Of a DNA stretch of 64,000 bases, positions 1 to 9,162 are shown in pieces; position 1 is the first letter of the stretch; every line of letters starts with the position of its first letter. Origin of the DNA: Nostocales cyanobacterium HT-58-2 (lineage in GTDB: Bacteria > Cyanobacteriota > Cyanobacteriia > Cyanobacteriales > Nostocaceae); the NCBI GenBank assembly GCA_002163975.1, contig CP019636.1, positions 1,365,001 to 1,429,000 of the forward strand, in the 5' to 3' direction. The notes beneath the pieces were generated by a model that was not told where the DNA came from, made no database searches, and saw nothing but the letters and a program-made list of their open reading frames with translations. A program made the translations under genes and the position numbers.

Positions 1-272
1 AATGCGCTTCGCTAACATAGCTCCACTTTTTGCTTTTAAACCATTTTGGAAAAGTCAAGTCAAAAATAGATTTTACCAACAAGCTTTCTTACTAAATTCT
101 GTTACCTAGTGAATATGCTATGCTTACGTCTGGATAGCCAATGCATGACAATAATTTTTTGTCATCAACTTAGCATAAACAATTCAGCCCAGAAAAAGGT
201 AAAAAGACACAGCTTAAAAGCTAAACAAGAAACATGAGAAAATCATGAGGATTTTTCAGAATTTGTTGCTTA
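1..272. other. Intergenic, no gene seen
   Basis: AT-rich stretch at the window edge, downstream of the minus-strand gene that ends at 273. I see no open frame, RNA gene or clear terminator in it. Confidence 0.5.
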
Positions 273-1064
273 TTACTTTTCAAAAGAAAGTTCTACTGTA
301 TCTCCCAACTGAATCTGTAACTGTAATTGAGCGTTTCCGCCATTAATAGCAATTTCTACCCAGCCGTGACTCTCAATAAGTGCGATCGCCTGCCCAACTC
401 TCACATTACTATAAGTTTCACATCCTGGAATTATGAACCTAGCCGCTTTGACACACCAGGTTTTACCTTGCACATAATTTCCAGGAATGTTGGTAACTAA
501 ATTACCGAAGTGATCAACATATTGAATAGAACCTGCTATACCAGTTTCTGTTAGAATACACCCGGATACATCTAGCTGTACCAACGTTGCTAAGTTGATT
601 GGATTCCCCAAATCAAGGAGAGGAACTCCGCTAGCAAGATGGGCAGCCACGGGTGCAAAGATATCCCTTCCATGAAAAGTCCTACTTGGTTGAGGGTTTC
701 TCCAATAATCAGGGTTTGTTAATTCTACTGCTGCAATTGCAGAACTTTGACTCAATAATCCACTGAATATCCCATTATCTGGTCCTACCAGAAACCCATG
801 AGTGAATTCTACTGCAATCGCGCGTCGTATACTGCCAACACCCGGATCTACGACTGCTAAATGCACTGTGCCATAGGGAAAGTAAGAATAAGCATTCATC
901 AGGCAAAATCTAGCCGCAGCGATGTCTTGTGGGGGAATTTGGTGTGTCAAGTCTACTAACTTTATTTCTGCGTTGATTTGGGCAATGACTCCCTTCATCA
1001 CGCCGACATAAATATCGCGATCACCAAAATCGCTGAGCAAAGTGATCATGGGCTTGGGATGCAT
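273..1064 (-). CDS. SAM hydroxide adenosyltransferase (DUF62 family)
   Basis: A 263-residue protein of the SAM-dependent hydroxide adenosyltransferase family, which hydrolyses S-adenosylmethionine to adenosine and methionine and is related to fluorinase and chlorinase. Family hallmarks visible are LLSDFGDRD near the N-terminus (about 9-17), an HLAVVDPGVGS block (about 68-78), GPDNG (about 94-98) and a C-terminal domain with HFGNLVTNIP. Length is full for the family. It is cytosolic, with no signal peptide or membrane helix. The upstream gene is divergent, so it is probably monocistronic. The family assignment is strong; the physiological role in cyanobacteria is not established. Confidence 0.88.
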   Translation of the reverse strand: MHPKPMITLLSDFGDRDIYVGVMKGVIAQINAEIKLVDLTHQIPPQDIAAARFCLMNAYSYFPYGTVHLAVVDPGVGSIRRAIAVEFTHGFLVGPDNGIFSGLLSQSSAIAAVELTNPDYWRNPQPSRTFHGRDIFAPVAAHLASGVPLLDLGNPINLATLVQLDVSGCILTETGIAGSIQYVDHFGNLVTNIPGNYVQGKTWCVKAARFIIPGCETYSNVRVGQAIALIESHGWVEIAINGGNAQLQLQIQLGDTVELSFEK

Positions 1065-1115
1065 TGGGCTACAACATATTTTGGTTGATTAATATATATT
1101 AAGTTTATTTTTTCT

Positions 1116-1129
1116 GTAGCAAAAGCTAC
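1116..1129 (+). promoter_or_regulatory. NtcA-type binding site (GTA-N8-TAC)
   Basis: The sequence GTAGCAAAAGCTAC is a perfect GTA-N8-TAC palindrome, the consensus of the nitrogen regulator NtcA. It lies 64 bp before the ATG at 1194. A TATGTT hexamer at 1141-1146 could be a -10 box; if so, the site would sit near -30, closer than the -41.5 typical of activation and more consistent with repression. Function is inferred from the match and position only. Confidence 0.6.
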
Positions 1130-1193
1130 GAAAAGTTTGCTATGTTATGAAAAGCAGACATTTATGGAGAAATATAAGAGGCAAACTGTTGAA

Positions 1194-1349
1194 ATGAGCA
1201 AAAGCAGATTAGAGATGACAAAAAAAGCGCGGGAAGCGCATCAGTTCAATATAAGGAGAAGTTTAGAACATCGCTTAGAAGTAGCTAGAGCCAAAGGCGA
1301 TGAAAACTTAATTCGTCAATTGGAAGCAGAAATGAGATATTTTAGCTAA
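1194..1349 (+). CDS. pirA: Small basic helical protein, probable PII-interacting regulator PirA
   Basis: With the ATG at 1194, preceded by AAGAGG 12 nt upstream, this encodes 51 residues rich in Arg, Glu and Lys (core FNIRRSLEHRLEVARAKGDE). In-frame starts at 1137 (TTG) and 1164 exist but lack a ribosome site. Length, charge and the perfect NtcA site upstream fit PirA (Synechocystis Ssr0692, 51 aa as I recall), which binds PII and thereby limits PII activation of N-acetylglutamate kinase and arginine synthesis. The name rests on recollection of the family plus context, not on an alignment; otherwise it is a conserved cyanobacterial small protein. A terminator follows at 1394. Confidence 0.55.
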   Translation: MSKSRLEMTKKAREAHQFNIRRSLEHRLEVARAKGDENLIRQLEAEMRYFS

Positions 1350-1393
1350 TTCAAGATTTTGTCGTTCTAGTTCATAGTTTTGTTGTGTATCAG

Positions 1394-1411
1394 CCCGCCT
1401 TTGCGGGTTTT
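1394..1411 (+). terminator. Rho-independent terminator after pirA
   Basis: A CCCGC/GCGGG stem (1394-1398 and 1403-1407) with a CTTT loop is followed by TTTTCGTATTTT. It lies 45 bp past the stop of the 51-residue ORF and the U-rich tract is on the plus strand. Confidence 0.65.
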
Positions 1412-1444
1412 CGTATTTTCAATAGCTAATTTCCGCACAAAAAT

Positions 1445-1493
1445 CCTCACCCCTAACTCTTTTTCTAAATTGGGAGAAAGGTTAGAAGTGAGG
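1445..1493. repeat. Imperfect palindromic intergenic repeat
   Basis: Begins CCTCACCCCTAAC and ends AGAAGTGAGG, with a central TCTAAATTGGGAGA region, forming an imperfect hairpin. It resembles the CCTCACCCC hairpins at 21598 and 63149 but is shorter and more diverged. Confidence 0.45.
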
Positions 1494-1573
1494 AAGCCGA
1501 GAATAACCCACTCAGCGGATTTTTGATCGACTTGAATTATTTGACACCAGCTTCTAGGGCTTGATTAGACGAT

Positions 1574-1704
1574 AGAACTCTTGCACGAATATTTTGTGTC
1601 GGGGAATGAGAGAGTAAAGCAGCACAACAAATCTCAGAAGATGCGTTACGGACTTCGTCCTAACACATCCTACAAATCTTTTACAGCATTCATGCAAGAG
1701 GTCT
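1574..1704 (+). mobile_element. MITE family A, copy 1 (131 bp, 3-bp target duplication)
   Basis: Terminal inverted repeats AGAACTCTTGCACGAAT and, reading in from the right end, AGACCTCTTGCATGAAT bound a 131-bp element. GAT directly flanks both sides (1571-1573 and 1705-1707). It is nearly identical, in inverted orientation and at the same length, to the element at 25107-25237 (I count about four differences). It has no coding capacity, so it must be moved in trans. The parent transposase family is not evident here. Confidence 0.85.
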
Positions 1705-1775
1705 GATGAGGAAGAGATTTCACCTGGTCAAGGAAATATTCATCCGCTTTTTTTGATTTCAAATTTCACCGAAAG

Positions 1776-3026
1776 CTATTTCACCTGAGTCACACGCCAA
1801 CTCAACTTGAGGTTAACCCAAAAATTCCAAACAGTGGCAATGGCGATCGCAATTAGGTTAGCAACATACCGATTGGGAATTATAAAATTGAATACCAAGT
1901 TCAACACCAACACATTCAAAACCAGTCCCGCTAGACAGATGATGTTAAACTTCAAAAACCGCTTCAAGCGCTGACGCCATTGCTGCTGGTGACTACTGAC
2001 ATCAGCAAAAGTCCAGATATCATTCCACAAAAAATTATTGAAGATTGCTACTTCCCCAGCGATAATTTTACTGCGCGTCAGCGGCAATGCTAAAGTCGTC
2101 GGGTCACTGAGCAAGTACAGCACTGCCATATCCACAAAGACCCCTGATAGTCCCACCAAACCAAAGCGGAGGAAGCGACCTATGGGGAATCCAACACGTT
2201 GAGAAAATCTTCCTAAAGGACCTGTAGACAACCGTAAGCGAATTAAGTGGTGGATGTAATCAACATACTGCTTCCAAGTCACCTTACTTTCACCTTGTTT
2301 GCGTTCACAAAATACATATCCAACTTCGGCAATTTTGCCTACTTTTCCCCGTCCAATCACTTCCAAGAGGATTTTGTAACCCACAGGATTGAGGGTTTGA
2401 CCAACAATGCAGTTTCGACGTACTAAGAAATAACCGCTCATTGGGTCTGACACTCTCCCTAGAACCCCTGGTAAGATGAGCAACCCCAATATTTGAGCGC
2501 CTCTTGACAAGAACCGCCTAATAAAACTCCAGCTACTGACGCCGCCTCCATCCACATGACGGCTGGCGACGGCTAAATCTGCTCCTTGTTCAATGGCTTG
2601 CAACAGTTGCTCAAGCACATGGGGTGGGTGTTGCAAGTCAGCATCTATAACTCCCAATACACTTCCTGTGGATGCTTGCCATCCCCGAATTACGGCACTA
2701 GAAAGTCCTCGTTCTTGCTGTCGTCGCATCACTCGCAACTGTGGGTACTCGCTCACCAGAGACTGTGCAATATTCCAAGTACCATCTGGGCTATTATCGT
2801 CTACGACTATTAACTCGTAGTTGCCTGCCATTGATTCGTCTAGCAAGGTACTCAAGACAGAGACGATTTTGTGGATATTTGCCGCTTCGTTATAGGTAGG
2901 AATCACCAGAGAAAACACAACAGCTTCATCATCTGCGTTTGGACTTGCAGGCGGCAATTCTGGAATCCGTAATGCACCTGTGGGTACTGACAAAAGGGAG
3001 GTCGGCGGTTCAATGCTGCTATTCAT
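1776..3026 (-). CDS. GT2 glycosyltransferase (dolichol-phosphate-mannose synthase-like) with C-terminal GtrA domain
   Basis: 416 residues. The N-terminal half (about 35-260) is a GT-A fold of the DPM1/polyprenol-phosphate glycosyltransferase type: LVIPTYNEA, ELIVVDDNSPDGT and the metal-binding DADLQHPP (128-135). The C-terminal part (about 285-415) is a GtrA-like domain with four hydrophobic segments, starting FLRFGLVGLSGVFVD. Such fusions make polyprenyl-phosphate-linked sugars and place or flip them at the membrane for lipid or cell-wall glycosylation. The sugar cannot be read from sequence. It lies 330 bp downstream of aspS on the same strand; co-transcription is unclear. Confidence 0.85.
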   Translation of the reverse strand: MNSSIEPPTSLLSVPTGALRIPELPPASPNADDEAVVFSLVIPTYNEAANIHKIVSVLSTLLDESMAGNYELIVVDDNSPDGTWNIAQSLVSEYPQLRVMRRQQERGLSSAVIRGWQASTGSVLGVIDADLQHPPHVLEQLLQAIEQGADLAVASRHVDGGGVSSWSFIRRFLSRGAQILGLLILPGVLGRVSDPMSGYFLVRRNCIVGQTLNPVGYKILLEVIGRGKVGKIAEVGYVFCERKQGESKVTWKQYVDYIHHLIRLRLSTGPLGRFSQRVGFPIGRFLRFGLVGLSGVFVDMAVLYLLSDPTTLALPLTRSKIIAGEVAIFNNFLWNDIWTFADVSSHQQQWRQRLKRFLKFNIICLAGLVLNVLVLNLVFNFIIPNRYVANLIAIAIATVWNFWVNLKLSWRVTQVK

Positions 3027-3356
3027 GCAGAGAAATTTAATGGGGAAACAGCGCTTGTAGTAATTATGTTGGAGCCTGCTTTTTATTGGTTAGCCAAAAT
3101 TATACAGTTGGTTATTCTCGTTTTTTTCCTGAATGACATAGAGATGTATCTCAAGTGGGAGTTGAATTTGTATAGTTGCACTCTAAATTCTAAAGAGCAG
3201 AAATACAAGATAGACGATGTTTACCCCAAAAAGCACCAGATTTGAAAACTAGCAAAATCATGAGAACTTAAGCATGGAAAAATTTGATATGCTGAAAGCT
3301 CCTATTTATCAGCATGGCTAAATCAAAATACGATTCAGCCACACTTTTGATACAGT
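3027..3356. other. Intergenic between aspS and the GT2-GtrA gene
   Basis: 330 bp with no open frame. It should carry the promoter for the glycosyltransferase gene on the minus strand. No clear terminator or repeat was seen. Confidence 0.4.
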
Positions 3357-5144
3357 CTATAACTTTGGCTTATATGTTGAAGCAACGTGCAACTCTTTGA
3401 GCTGCTTGGGATCTACGACCGAAGGCGCATCTGTTAACAAACAACGCGCTTGTTGTGTTTTTGGAAAAGCAATGACATCCCGTATGGATTCTTCTCTAGC
3501 TAATAACATCACTAAACGGTCTAAACCATAGGCAATCCCACCGTGGGGTGGAGTGCCATATTCAAACGCCTCTAAGAGAAAGCCAAATTTATTCTGTGCA
3601 TCCTCGGGAGACAAACCAATTGTCTCAAAGACCTGCTGTTGAATTTCCCGTTGATAAATCCGCAAACTACCGCCCCCAACTTCTATCCCATTCAATACCA
3701 AATCGTAAGCTTGTGCTCTTGCTGTTTTTAAGTCACTCAAATCATGGGGATGAGGTGCAGTAAATGGATGGTGTAGTGCTTCTAGCCGTTTTTCCTCTGC
3801 ATTCCATTCAAACATTGGGAAATCTATGACCCAAAGTAAGTTGATTTTTTCTGGATCTATTAACCCGAACTCCCTAGCAACAAATTGCCGTAGCCTATCT
3901 AAAGTTTTATTAACAGTCGCAGTGTCACCAGCACCAAATAATAACAAATGACCAGGTTGTGCGCCTGTGCGGCGTAAAATTTCCTGTTTTTGTTCTGCGG
4001 TGAGATTATCTTTAATTGCGCCAATGGTATCGATTTCACCATCATCCCGTACCCGGATGTAAGCTAACCCTTTGGCACCTGCATCGGCAGCTTCTTTGAA
4101 TAAGTCTCCACCTGGTTTGATACGGACATTAGAAATTAAATCGTTCCCCTGAGGAATGGGAAGAATTTTGACAATACCACCGTTGATAACAGCTTCCCGA
4201 AAGACTTTAAAACCACAGTCTTTCACAACATCTGAAACATTGACCAGTTCTAAACCATAACGCGTATCTGGCTTATCACTGCCATAGCGTTCCATTGCCT
4301 CGGCGTAGGTTAGACGTGGGAAAGGTCGTTGGATCTCAATCCCCTTTACTGTCTTAAATATATGACAAACTAGCTTTTCGTTGAGTTCAATAATCTCTTC
4401 TTGGGACATGAAGCTCATTTCCATGTCCAATTGGGTAAATTCTGGTTGTCTGTCAGCGCGTAAGTCTTCATCACGGAAACAACGGGCAATTTGATAGTAT
4501 CTATCAAATCCCGACACCATCAGCAACTGTTTGAATAATTGGGGTGATTGCGGTAAGGCAAACCACTCACTAGGGTTGACGCGACTGGGTACAAGGTAAT
4601 CACGTGCGCCTTCGGGAGTGGAACGCGTGAGGATGGGGGTTTCGACTTCAATAAAACCTTCTACATCTTCTAGATAACGACGCATAGCTTTGACGACTTG
4701 ATGACGCAGTTGTAAGTTATGTGTCATGTGATCGCGCCGCAAATCTAAATAACGATATTTCAGCCGCAAGTCTTCCCGCACTGGATCGGTATCTGCGGTA
4801 GAAACTTGAAATGGTAACTGTTTGCGGACTGAGTTGAGCAGTTTAATATTATCGGCATAAATTTCAACTTCGCCAGTAGGTATACGGGAATTGAGGGATT
4901 CTTCAGGACGTTGCGTCACTCTACCCGTGATTTCAACAACGTACTCATTTCGTAGGGTATTTGCCAGTTCATAGGAATCTGGAGTACGCTGTGGATCGCT
5001 GACGACTTGAACAATGCCAGTGCGATCGCGTAAATCTACAAAGATGACACCCCCATGATCGCGGCGACGGTCTACCCATCCGTACAAGGTAACAGTTTCT
5101 CCAATGTGTTCTTTTCGGAGTTCGCCGCAATAGTAAGTTCGCAT
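3357..5144 (-). CDS. aspS: Aspartyl-tRNA synthetase
   Basis: 595 residues, the full bacterial AspRS length. It charges tRNA-Asp with aspartate in the cytosol. An OB-fold anticodon-binding domain (about 1-110, [22 protein letters not shown]) is followed by the class II catalytic core with motif 2 ([20 protein letters not shown]), the bacterial GAD insertion (about 290-410) and motif 3 ([13 protein letters not shown]). The start ATG gives the canonical MRTYYCGEL opening. No key residue appears missing. Whether it is discriminating for tRNA-Asp cannot be told by eye. Confidence 0.97.
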   Translation of the reverse strand: MRTYYCGELRKEHIGETVTLYGWVDRRRDHGGVIFVDLRDRTGIVQVVSDPQRTPDSYELANTLRNEYVVEITGRVTQRPEESLNSRIPTGEVEIYADNIKLLNSVRKQLPFQVSTADTDPVREDLRLKYRYLDLRRDHMTHNLQLRHQVVKAMRRYLEDVEGFIEVETPILTRSTPEGARDYLVPSRVNPSEWFALPQSPQLFKQLLMVSGFDRYYQIARCFRDEDLRADRQPEFTQLDMEMSFMSQEEIIELNEKLVCHIFKTVKGIEIQRPFPRLTYAEAMERYGSDKPDTRYGLELVNVSDVVKDCGFKVFREAVINGGIVKILPIPQGNDLISNVRIKPGGDLFKEAADAGAKGLAYIRVRDDGEIDTIGAIKDNLTAEQKQEILRRTGAQPGHLLLFGAGDTATVNKTLDRLRQFVAREFGLIDPEKINLLWVIDFPMFEWNAEEKRLEALHHPFTAPHPHDLSDLKTARAQAYDLVLNGIEVGGGSLRIYQREIQQQVFETIGLSPEDAQNKFGFLLEAFEYGTPPHGGIAYGLDRLVMLLAREESIRDVIAFPKTQQARCLLTDAPSVVDPKQLKELHVASTYKPKL

Positions 5145-5329
5145 AGCTATTAGTTCTTAATTACCGAGGTAGAAAATTCAAGTCAATGTTAAAGCCTTTT
5201 CATTATCTAGCATCATTTAGTTATTCTAGTCATTCCAGTTAAAGAAAAGATGAAATTATCTTGTGCCAATAACTATAGAGACGTTGCAATGCAACGTCTC
5301 TACACAGTGTCGGCGTGAAATCAAAAAGA

Positions 5330-5746
5330 TTAACGTTGAGGACGAGGTGCATTAAAAGCATCCCACGCAGCTTTTGCCGCATCTTGCAAGCGATCGCCCA
5401 GTTCTGCTACTTGTTGAAACAGCAAATGCCAATTTTTCTCAGCTTCTTGCTGTAGAACTGCAAATGCGCTTTCAATGCGATCGCGTTCAATAAGTTTGTC
5501 ACCTTCAAGGGCTTCTCGTGCTTGCCGTACCGCGTTCAGATAGGTTTCACGAGTTAGGGTACCTGCTGATTCTGCTTCTGCTTGGGCGCGTCGTTTAATA
5601 GCCTCAATCAGTTCTTTGGTTTCACGCTTGACTTCATCGGTTTCCCCAGCCATCTCAGTTTCTACCATTTCATCGGTCTGAGGGCTGACTTGAACAATGA
5701 CTAAGTTTTCTTCAACAACTAAGTTTTCTTCATTATTATGCGTCAT
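5330..5746 (-). CDS. Small acidic helical protein, conserved cyanobacterial type
   Basis: 138 residues. The first 45 are acidic and low in complexity (repeated EENLV). Residues 45-130 are predicted continuous helix rich in Ala, Glu and Arg (ELIEAIKRRAQAEAESAG, then LLFQQVAELGDRLQDAAKAAWDAF). No signal peptide, membrane helix or catalytic motif. A strong ribosome site (AAAGGAGG, 7 nt before ATG) supports the start. It lies about 90 bp after htpX on the same strand and may share its transcript. I do not recognise a function; a coiled-coil or oligomeric scaffold protein is plausible. Confidence 0.75.
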   Translation of the reverse strand: MTHNNEENLVVEENLVIVQVSPQTDEMVETEMAGETDEVKRETKELIEAIKRRAQAEAESAGTLTRETYLNAVRQAREALEGDKLIERDRIESAFAVLQQEAEKNWHLLFQQVAELGDRLQDAAKAAWDAFNAPRPQR

Positions 5747-5834
5747 GGTTAGCCTCCTTTGTGCAATCTAACTTTGTGTGATAGCCCACACCCTGTTGCC
5801 CTTTGTGTTGACAAATGACTCCAATGACTACTGT

Positions 5835-6722
5835 TTATCGCCCAAATGAAAATTCAGATGTTCTGGACATTTGTTCTTGTTCTAACTTTAGCAATGCCTC
5901 AACACGTGCTTCAGTAGATGGATGACTAGAGAACAAGTTGCTGAGGAACTGTCCGGAGAATCCATTTGTAATCAATAATGGCTCAAAAGCTGGGTTGGCT
6001 TGCAAGGGCAGTTGCCTTGCTGTCGCTTCTAAACGTTGTAACGCACGGGCTAAGGCGCGAGGATTCCCTGTTAATCTAGCAGAACCAGCATCTGCTGAAA
6101 ACTCACGTGTGCGTGAGATTGCGAGTTGAATGACTGTTGCAGCTATCGGGGCAAGGAAGATAGTCAACAGCATCCCCAAAGGATTTGGACCATTGCGGTT
6201 ATCCCTAGAATATGGGGTATACCAAAGGCTATAGCTCACAATTTGGGCCAAAAACGAGATAGCACCCGCAATTGTTGCCGCAACAGCCTGTGTTAGAGTG
6301 TCACGGTTGGCAACGTGTGTGAGTTCGTGGGCAATGACGCCTTCGAGTTCGTCTTCTGGTAAAAGATTTAAAATTCCTTCAGTCACAGCAACAGCTGCGT
6401 GTTCTGGATCACGTCCTGTAGCGAAGGCATTAGCTGCTGGGCTAGGAACAATAAAAATTCTTGGCATTGGTAGATGAGCGCGATCGCTCAATCTTTGCAC
6501 CATCTCATACAGTTCTGGTGCTTGCTGCGGTAAAACTGGCTGAGCACGATATGCTGCAAGTGCAATTTTATCTGATTGATACCAAGCAAACAGGTTTGTT
6601 ACTGCTGCTATGACAATTCCTATAATGACACCACTGGTTCCGCCAATTACCCAGTAGCTTATTGAAATCAAAATTGCACTTAATAAAGCTAGTAATGCAA
6701 CAGTTTTGAATTGATTTCTCAT
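5835..6722 (-). CDS. htpX: Membrane zinc metalloprotease HtpX (M48B)
   Basis: 295 residues, close to E. coli HtpX. Two N-terminal membrane helices (about 7-46) precede a cytosolic protease domain with the zinc motif HELTH (132-136) and the third-ligand region REFSADAGSARL (about 206-217). Two further hydrophobic stretches lie between (about 145-165 and 180-203). HtpX degrades damaged membrane proteins under stress. AAGGAG lies 8 nt before the ATG, which supports this start. Upstream, at 6925-6998, is a repeat also found upstream of nifJ. Confidence 0.93.
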   Translation of the reverse strand: MRNQFKTVALLALLSAILISISYWVIGGTSGVIIGIVIAAVTNLFAWYQSDKIALAAYRAQPVLPQQAPELYEMVQRLSDRAHLPMPRIFIVPSPAANAFATGRDPEHAAVAVTEGILNLLPEDELEGVIAHELTHVANRDTLTQAVAATIAGAISFLAQIVSYSLWYTPYSRDNRNGPNPLGMLLTIFLAPIAATVIQLAISRTREFSADAGSARLTGNPRALARALQRLEATARQLPLQANPAFEPLLITNGFSGQFLSNLFSSHPSTEARVEALLKLEQEQMSRTSEFSFGR

Positions 6723-7725
6723 ATTTTGAGTCTCCTTGTAATGCTGTAAGTACGCTATTTCCTAATAGCAACAGCATTACTTAAGCCGCTCCTTGATTGT
6801 ATCGACCCAAACACAGATTTATCAGGTAGAAATAGCGCTCCAATCTAGTACGGTTTTCCCACTCAAATATTGAAATCCTATCTCAAGATAGAATTTAGAT
6901 CCAGCAGCAATTCTTGAGTGAGAAGTCAGAATTAAGAAGTAAAACAGGCTTTATCCGTGGCTGTGAGACAAAGCTTATGTGCTACACCAGCTTGAAATTA
7001 GCTGTATTTTGTATTTTTTAATACTTTTGAGAATTTTTTCCTTGAAAATAATTCATATAACAAGTACAACTACCTTGAGTCATAATTTTAATAGTTTTAT
7101 TTAACTATCTTTGTTTTGAGGTATATCGAGCATTTTTACTTGAGTTGTAAAACACTACCGCACTCCTAAATGATTCTTTGAAAATCTCTCCTGACCTCTT
7201 TGTCTGTATCTTCAGCGAATGCGTGCGGTTTTTTTAAAGTCTTGTTTACAAATTAGATGGGATTGCTATAGTACTCTATAGTATCACTGTGAAATTCATA
7301 TAAAATCTTTTAGCCAAAGTAGGAAAATTGCTGAAAAAGGGTTTCATGCATATTTTTCTTATGTAAGATAAGTGAAAAAAAGGAAAATCGAACAAAAAAT
7401 AAGAAAAATCTACAAAAAACAAAAAATGAGCATATTTTTCATAAAAAAATGCTTAATACTATTTATTTTTTTTGTTTTTATAAATTCTAAAATTTTATTA
7501 TAGTAGTTTATATTTGAAGACTAGTAAAAAATTGCCGTGTAGTATTTATCACAACTTAGCGATTCTCCCTGATGACAGGGTTGAGTGGTTAACTTGAAAA
7601 ATAGTAGGTGTATACGATAACAACATCCCAAGCCTGAACAAAGGAACTCTTGGCATTTAAGTTGTATATTTTGGGTACCCCTTGGGAATTGAACAGATTA
7701 GTGGTGATCTCCGAGGACAAATTTA
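6723..7725. other. AT-rich divergent intergenic region
   Basis: About 1 kb between htpX (minus) and the coiled-coil gene (plus). It contains the dispersed element at 6925-6998 and a very A/T-rich, A-tract-laden section from about 7270 to 7520. It should carry promoters for both flanking genes. No ORF of coding character was found. Confidence 0.5.
6925..6998 (-). repeat. Dispersed element shared with the nifJ upstream region, copy 1
   Basis: On the minus strand it contains ACATAAGCTTTGTCTCA and GATAAAGCCTGTTTT, matching 52893-52966 with scattered substitutions. It points toward htpX, as the other copy points toward nifJ. Its nature (transposable repeat, leader RNA or regulatory element) is unknown. 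Confidence 0.6.
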
Positions 7726-8577
7726 ATGGTGCAGAACATAAACAGAGTCGGATTTGTGCAGAAGTCTATTAAAATTGTGCAGGGGTTTGCAGAATTTATC
7801 ATCAGTCCTTGGTTGAATAGAACATCTGTTAAATCTTTGCAAAAACGAGTTGATTCTCTAGAACGACATCTATATGAAGGTTTACCAAATACAGAACAAC
7901 GTCTAGAGTCACTCATTCAGCACTTGCAGGACCAGTTCAACTTTCTGCAAGATAATACAAAAAATCAGTTAGACAAGCTCTTAGAGTACGATGTGCGTCA
8001 GCAAGTGCTAGACATACTGAAAGAGCAAACTGAAATTATTATTCAAAATATTAAACCAACTGTTGAAGATTTAATCCACGAGATAGAGAACAATAAGCGT
8101 TCACAAGGAAGTGTCAGCATAGCAGATATTCAAGCTAAACAACACAAACTCCAAGAATCTTTAGCACAAATTCAACAGCTTACTGCTTCTCTACCACGTT
8201 TAGAAGCACAATCAGCAGCTTGTCTAGAAGCAGGATTTTGGCTCCTATCTCACCGAGAAGAATTAGCACAAGAAGTGGCGCATGAGTTAGTGGGTTTGCA
8301 TCATCCCGAAATAGAGGTATTTCGTCATAACATCGGTAGGTATTTGAAGCTACTTGGAAGTTGTTTGGAAAATGGGATTGAACCCCGTTTACTCTATCAA
8401 GGCATCATCACTCACAATCAGCCTCCAGTCGAGATGTATGTGAGAGCGTTCAAATTGATTCAAGACAAGTACATAAGCTATTGGGAATATTCAGCTCAAC
8501 TGTCAAATCAAGCTGCTGCGGAGTTAAGGAGTTACTTCAACTACCTCATTGACTACTTAGTTAAAGTTTTACTATGA
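7726..8577 (+). CDS. Coiled-coil protein of unknown function
   Basis: 283 residues with no family I recognise. Residues 1-35 contain a hydrophobic, amphipathic stretch (VQGFAEFIISPWLNRT); 36-165 are long helices with heptad-like spacing (SLQKRVDSLERHL, QQVLDILKEQTEIIIQNI); 165-283 are shorter helices ending in a hydrophobic YLIDYLVKVLL. There is no signal peptide or clear transmembrane span. GAGGA about 9 nt before the ATG supports the start. Base usage resembles neighbouring genes, so it is likely a real gene. It could be a membrane-peripheral scaffold, but that is a guess. Confidence 0.7.
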   Translation: MVQNINRVGFVQKSIKIVQGFAEFIISPWLNRTSVKSLQKRVDSLERHLYEGLPNTEQRLESLIQHLQDQFNFLQDNTKNQLDKLLEYDVRQQVLDILKEQTEIIIQNIKPTVEDLIHEIENNKRSQGSVSIADIQAKQHKLQESLAQIQQLTASLPRLEAQSAACLEAGFWLLSHREELAQEVAHELVGLHHPEIEVFRHNIGRYLKLLGSCLENGIEPRLLYQGIITHNQPPVEMYVRAFKLIQDKYISYWEYSAQLSNQAAAELRSYFNYLIDYLVKVLL

Positions 8578-8619
8578 GAGACAAATCGTCTTTTATCCCA
8601 TCAAATGTACGTTTATCAG

Positions 8620-8970
8620 AAATTTGGGTTTAAAACCCCGTCCTTGTAGGACGGCTTTCTGGTATAACGTGAATAGGTCGTCTCCCTTGAGAACGATGAG
8701 GAAACAGGTTTAACGTCCTACTCCGTGCTCTCAAAATTCCTAACTGTCAATGGTATCAAACAGTCCACACAGTAAGGACGAAAAAAATAAATAAGTACCG
8801 TGGGGCACACGGAAACTTACGCTTGGGGAGTAGTCCAATAAGAGTGCTTGCTGTAAAAAGTGTAGTCGGACTAGACATGAGACTGTAAGACCAAAATCAA
8901 CACTGTTGGTGGAGGCAAGATTCAGCCCAAGAATCCTCGCCCTAAAGTGCGAGGAGTTGTCAAGAGCCGC
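8620..8970 (+). mobile_element. Transposase-less IS200/IS605-like remnant
   Basis: The left part carries a hairpin (CCGTCCT TGT AGGACGG, 8639-8655). The right part carries the hairpin CCTCGCCCTAAAGTGCGAGG (8935-8954) followed by AGTTGTCAA, close to the GGAGTGTCAA ends of cyanobacterial IS605/tnpB elements. The interior (GTACCGTGGGGCACACGG, 8800-8817) resembles, from memory, the RNA-scaffold region overlapping tnpB 3' ends. No tnpA or tnpB frame remains. Compare the clearer remnant at 18972-19385. Exact ends are uncertain. Confidence 0.45.
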
Positions 8971-8987
8971 TGCATATTTTGTGCGAT

Positions 8988-9020
8988 GTTGCCCAAAGTC
9001 GCTCCGCGACTTTGGGCAAC
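8988..9020. repeat. Perfect 15-bp inverted repeat
   Basis: GTTGCCCAAAGTCGC and its exact complement are separated by TCC. It lies just past the IS605-like end and 143 bp before the DUF1838 gene. There is no U-tract, so it is probably a small dispersed palindrome rather than a terminator. Confidence 0.7.
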
Positions 9021-9162
9021 ATACGGGCGATCGCTCTAGTCTACCCAACTCTGCTCTAGTTCACGAATGCTATCTGCAGGTAAGATATACATCTGCTCTT
9101 GGTTTGAGTGTAACTTGGTTCTATTGATATTTTTCCTCACTCACATACCAAGGATGCTCTAG

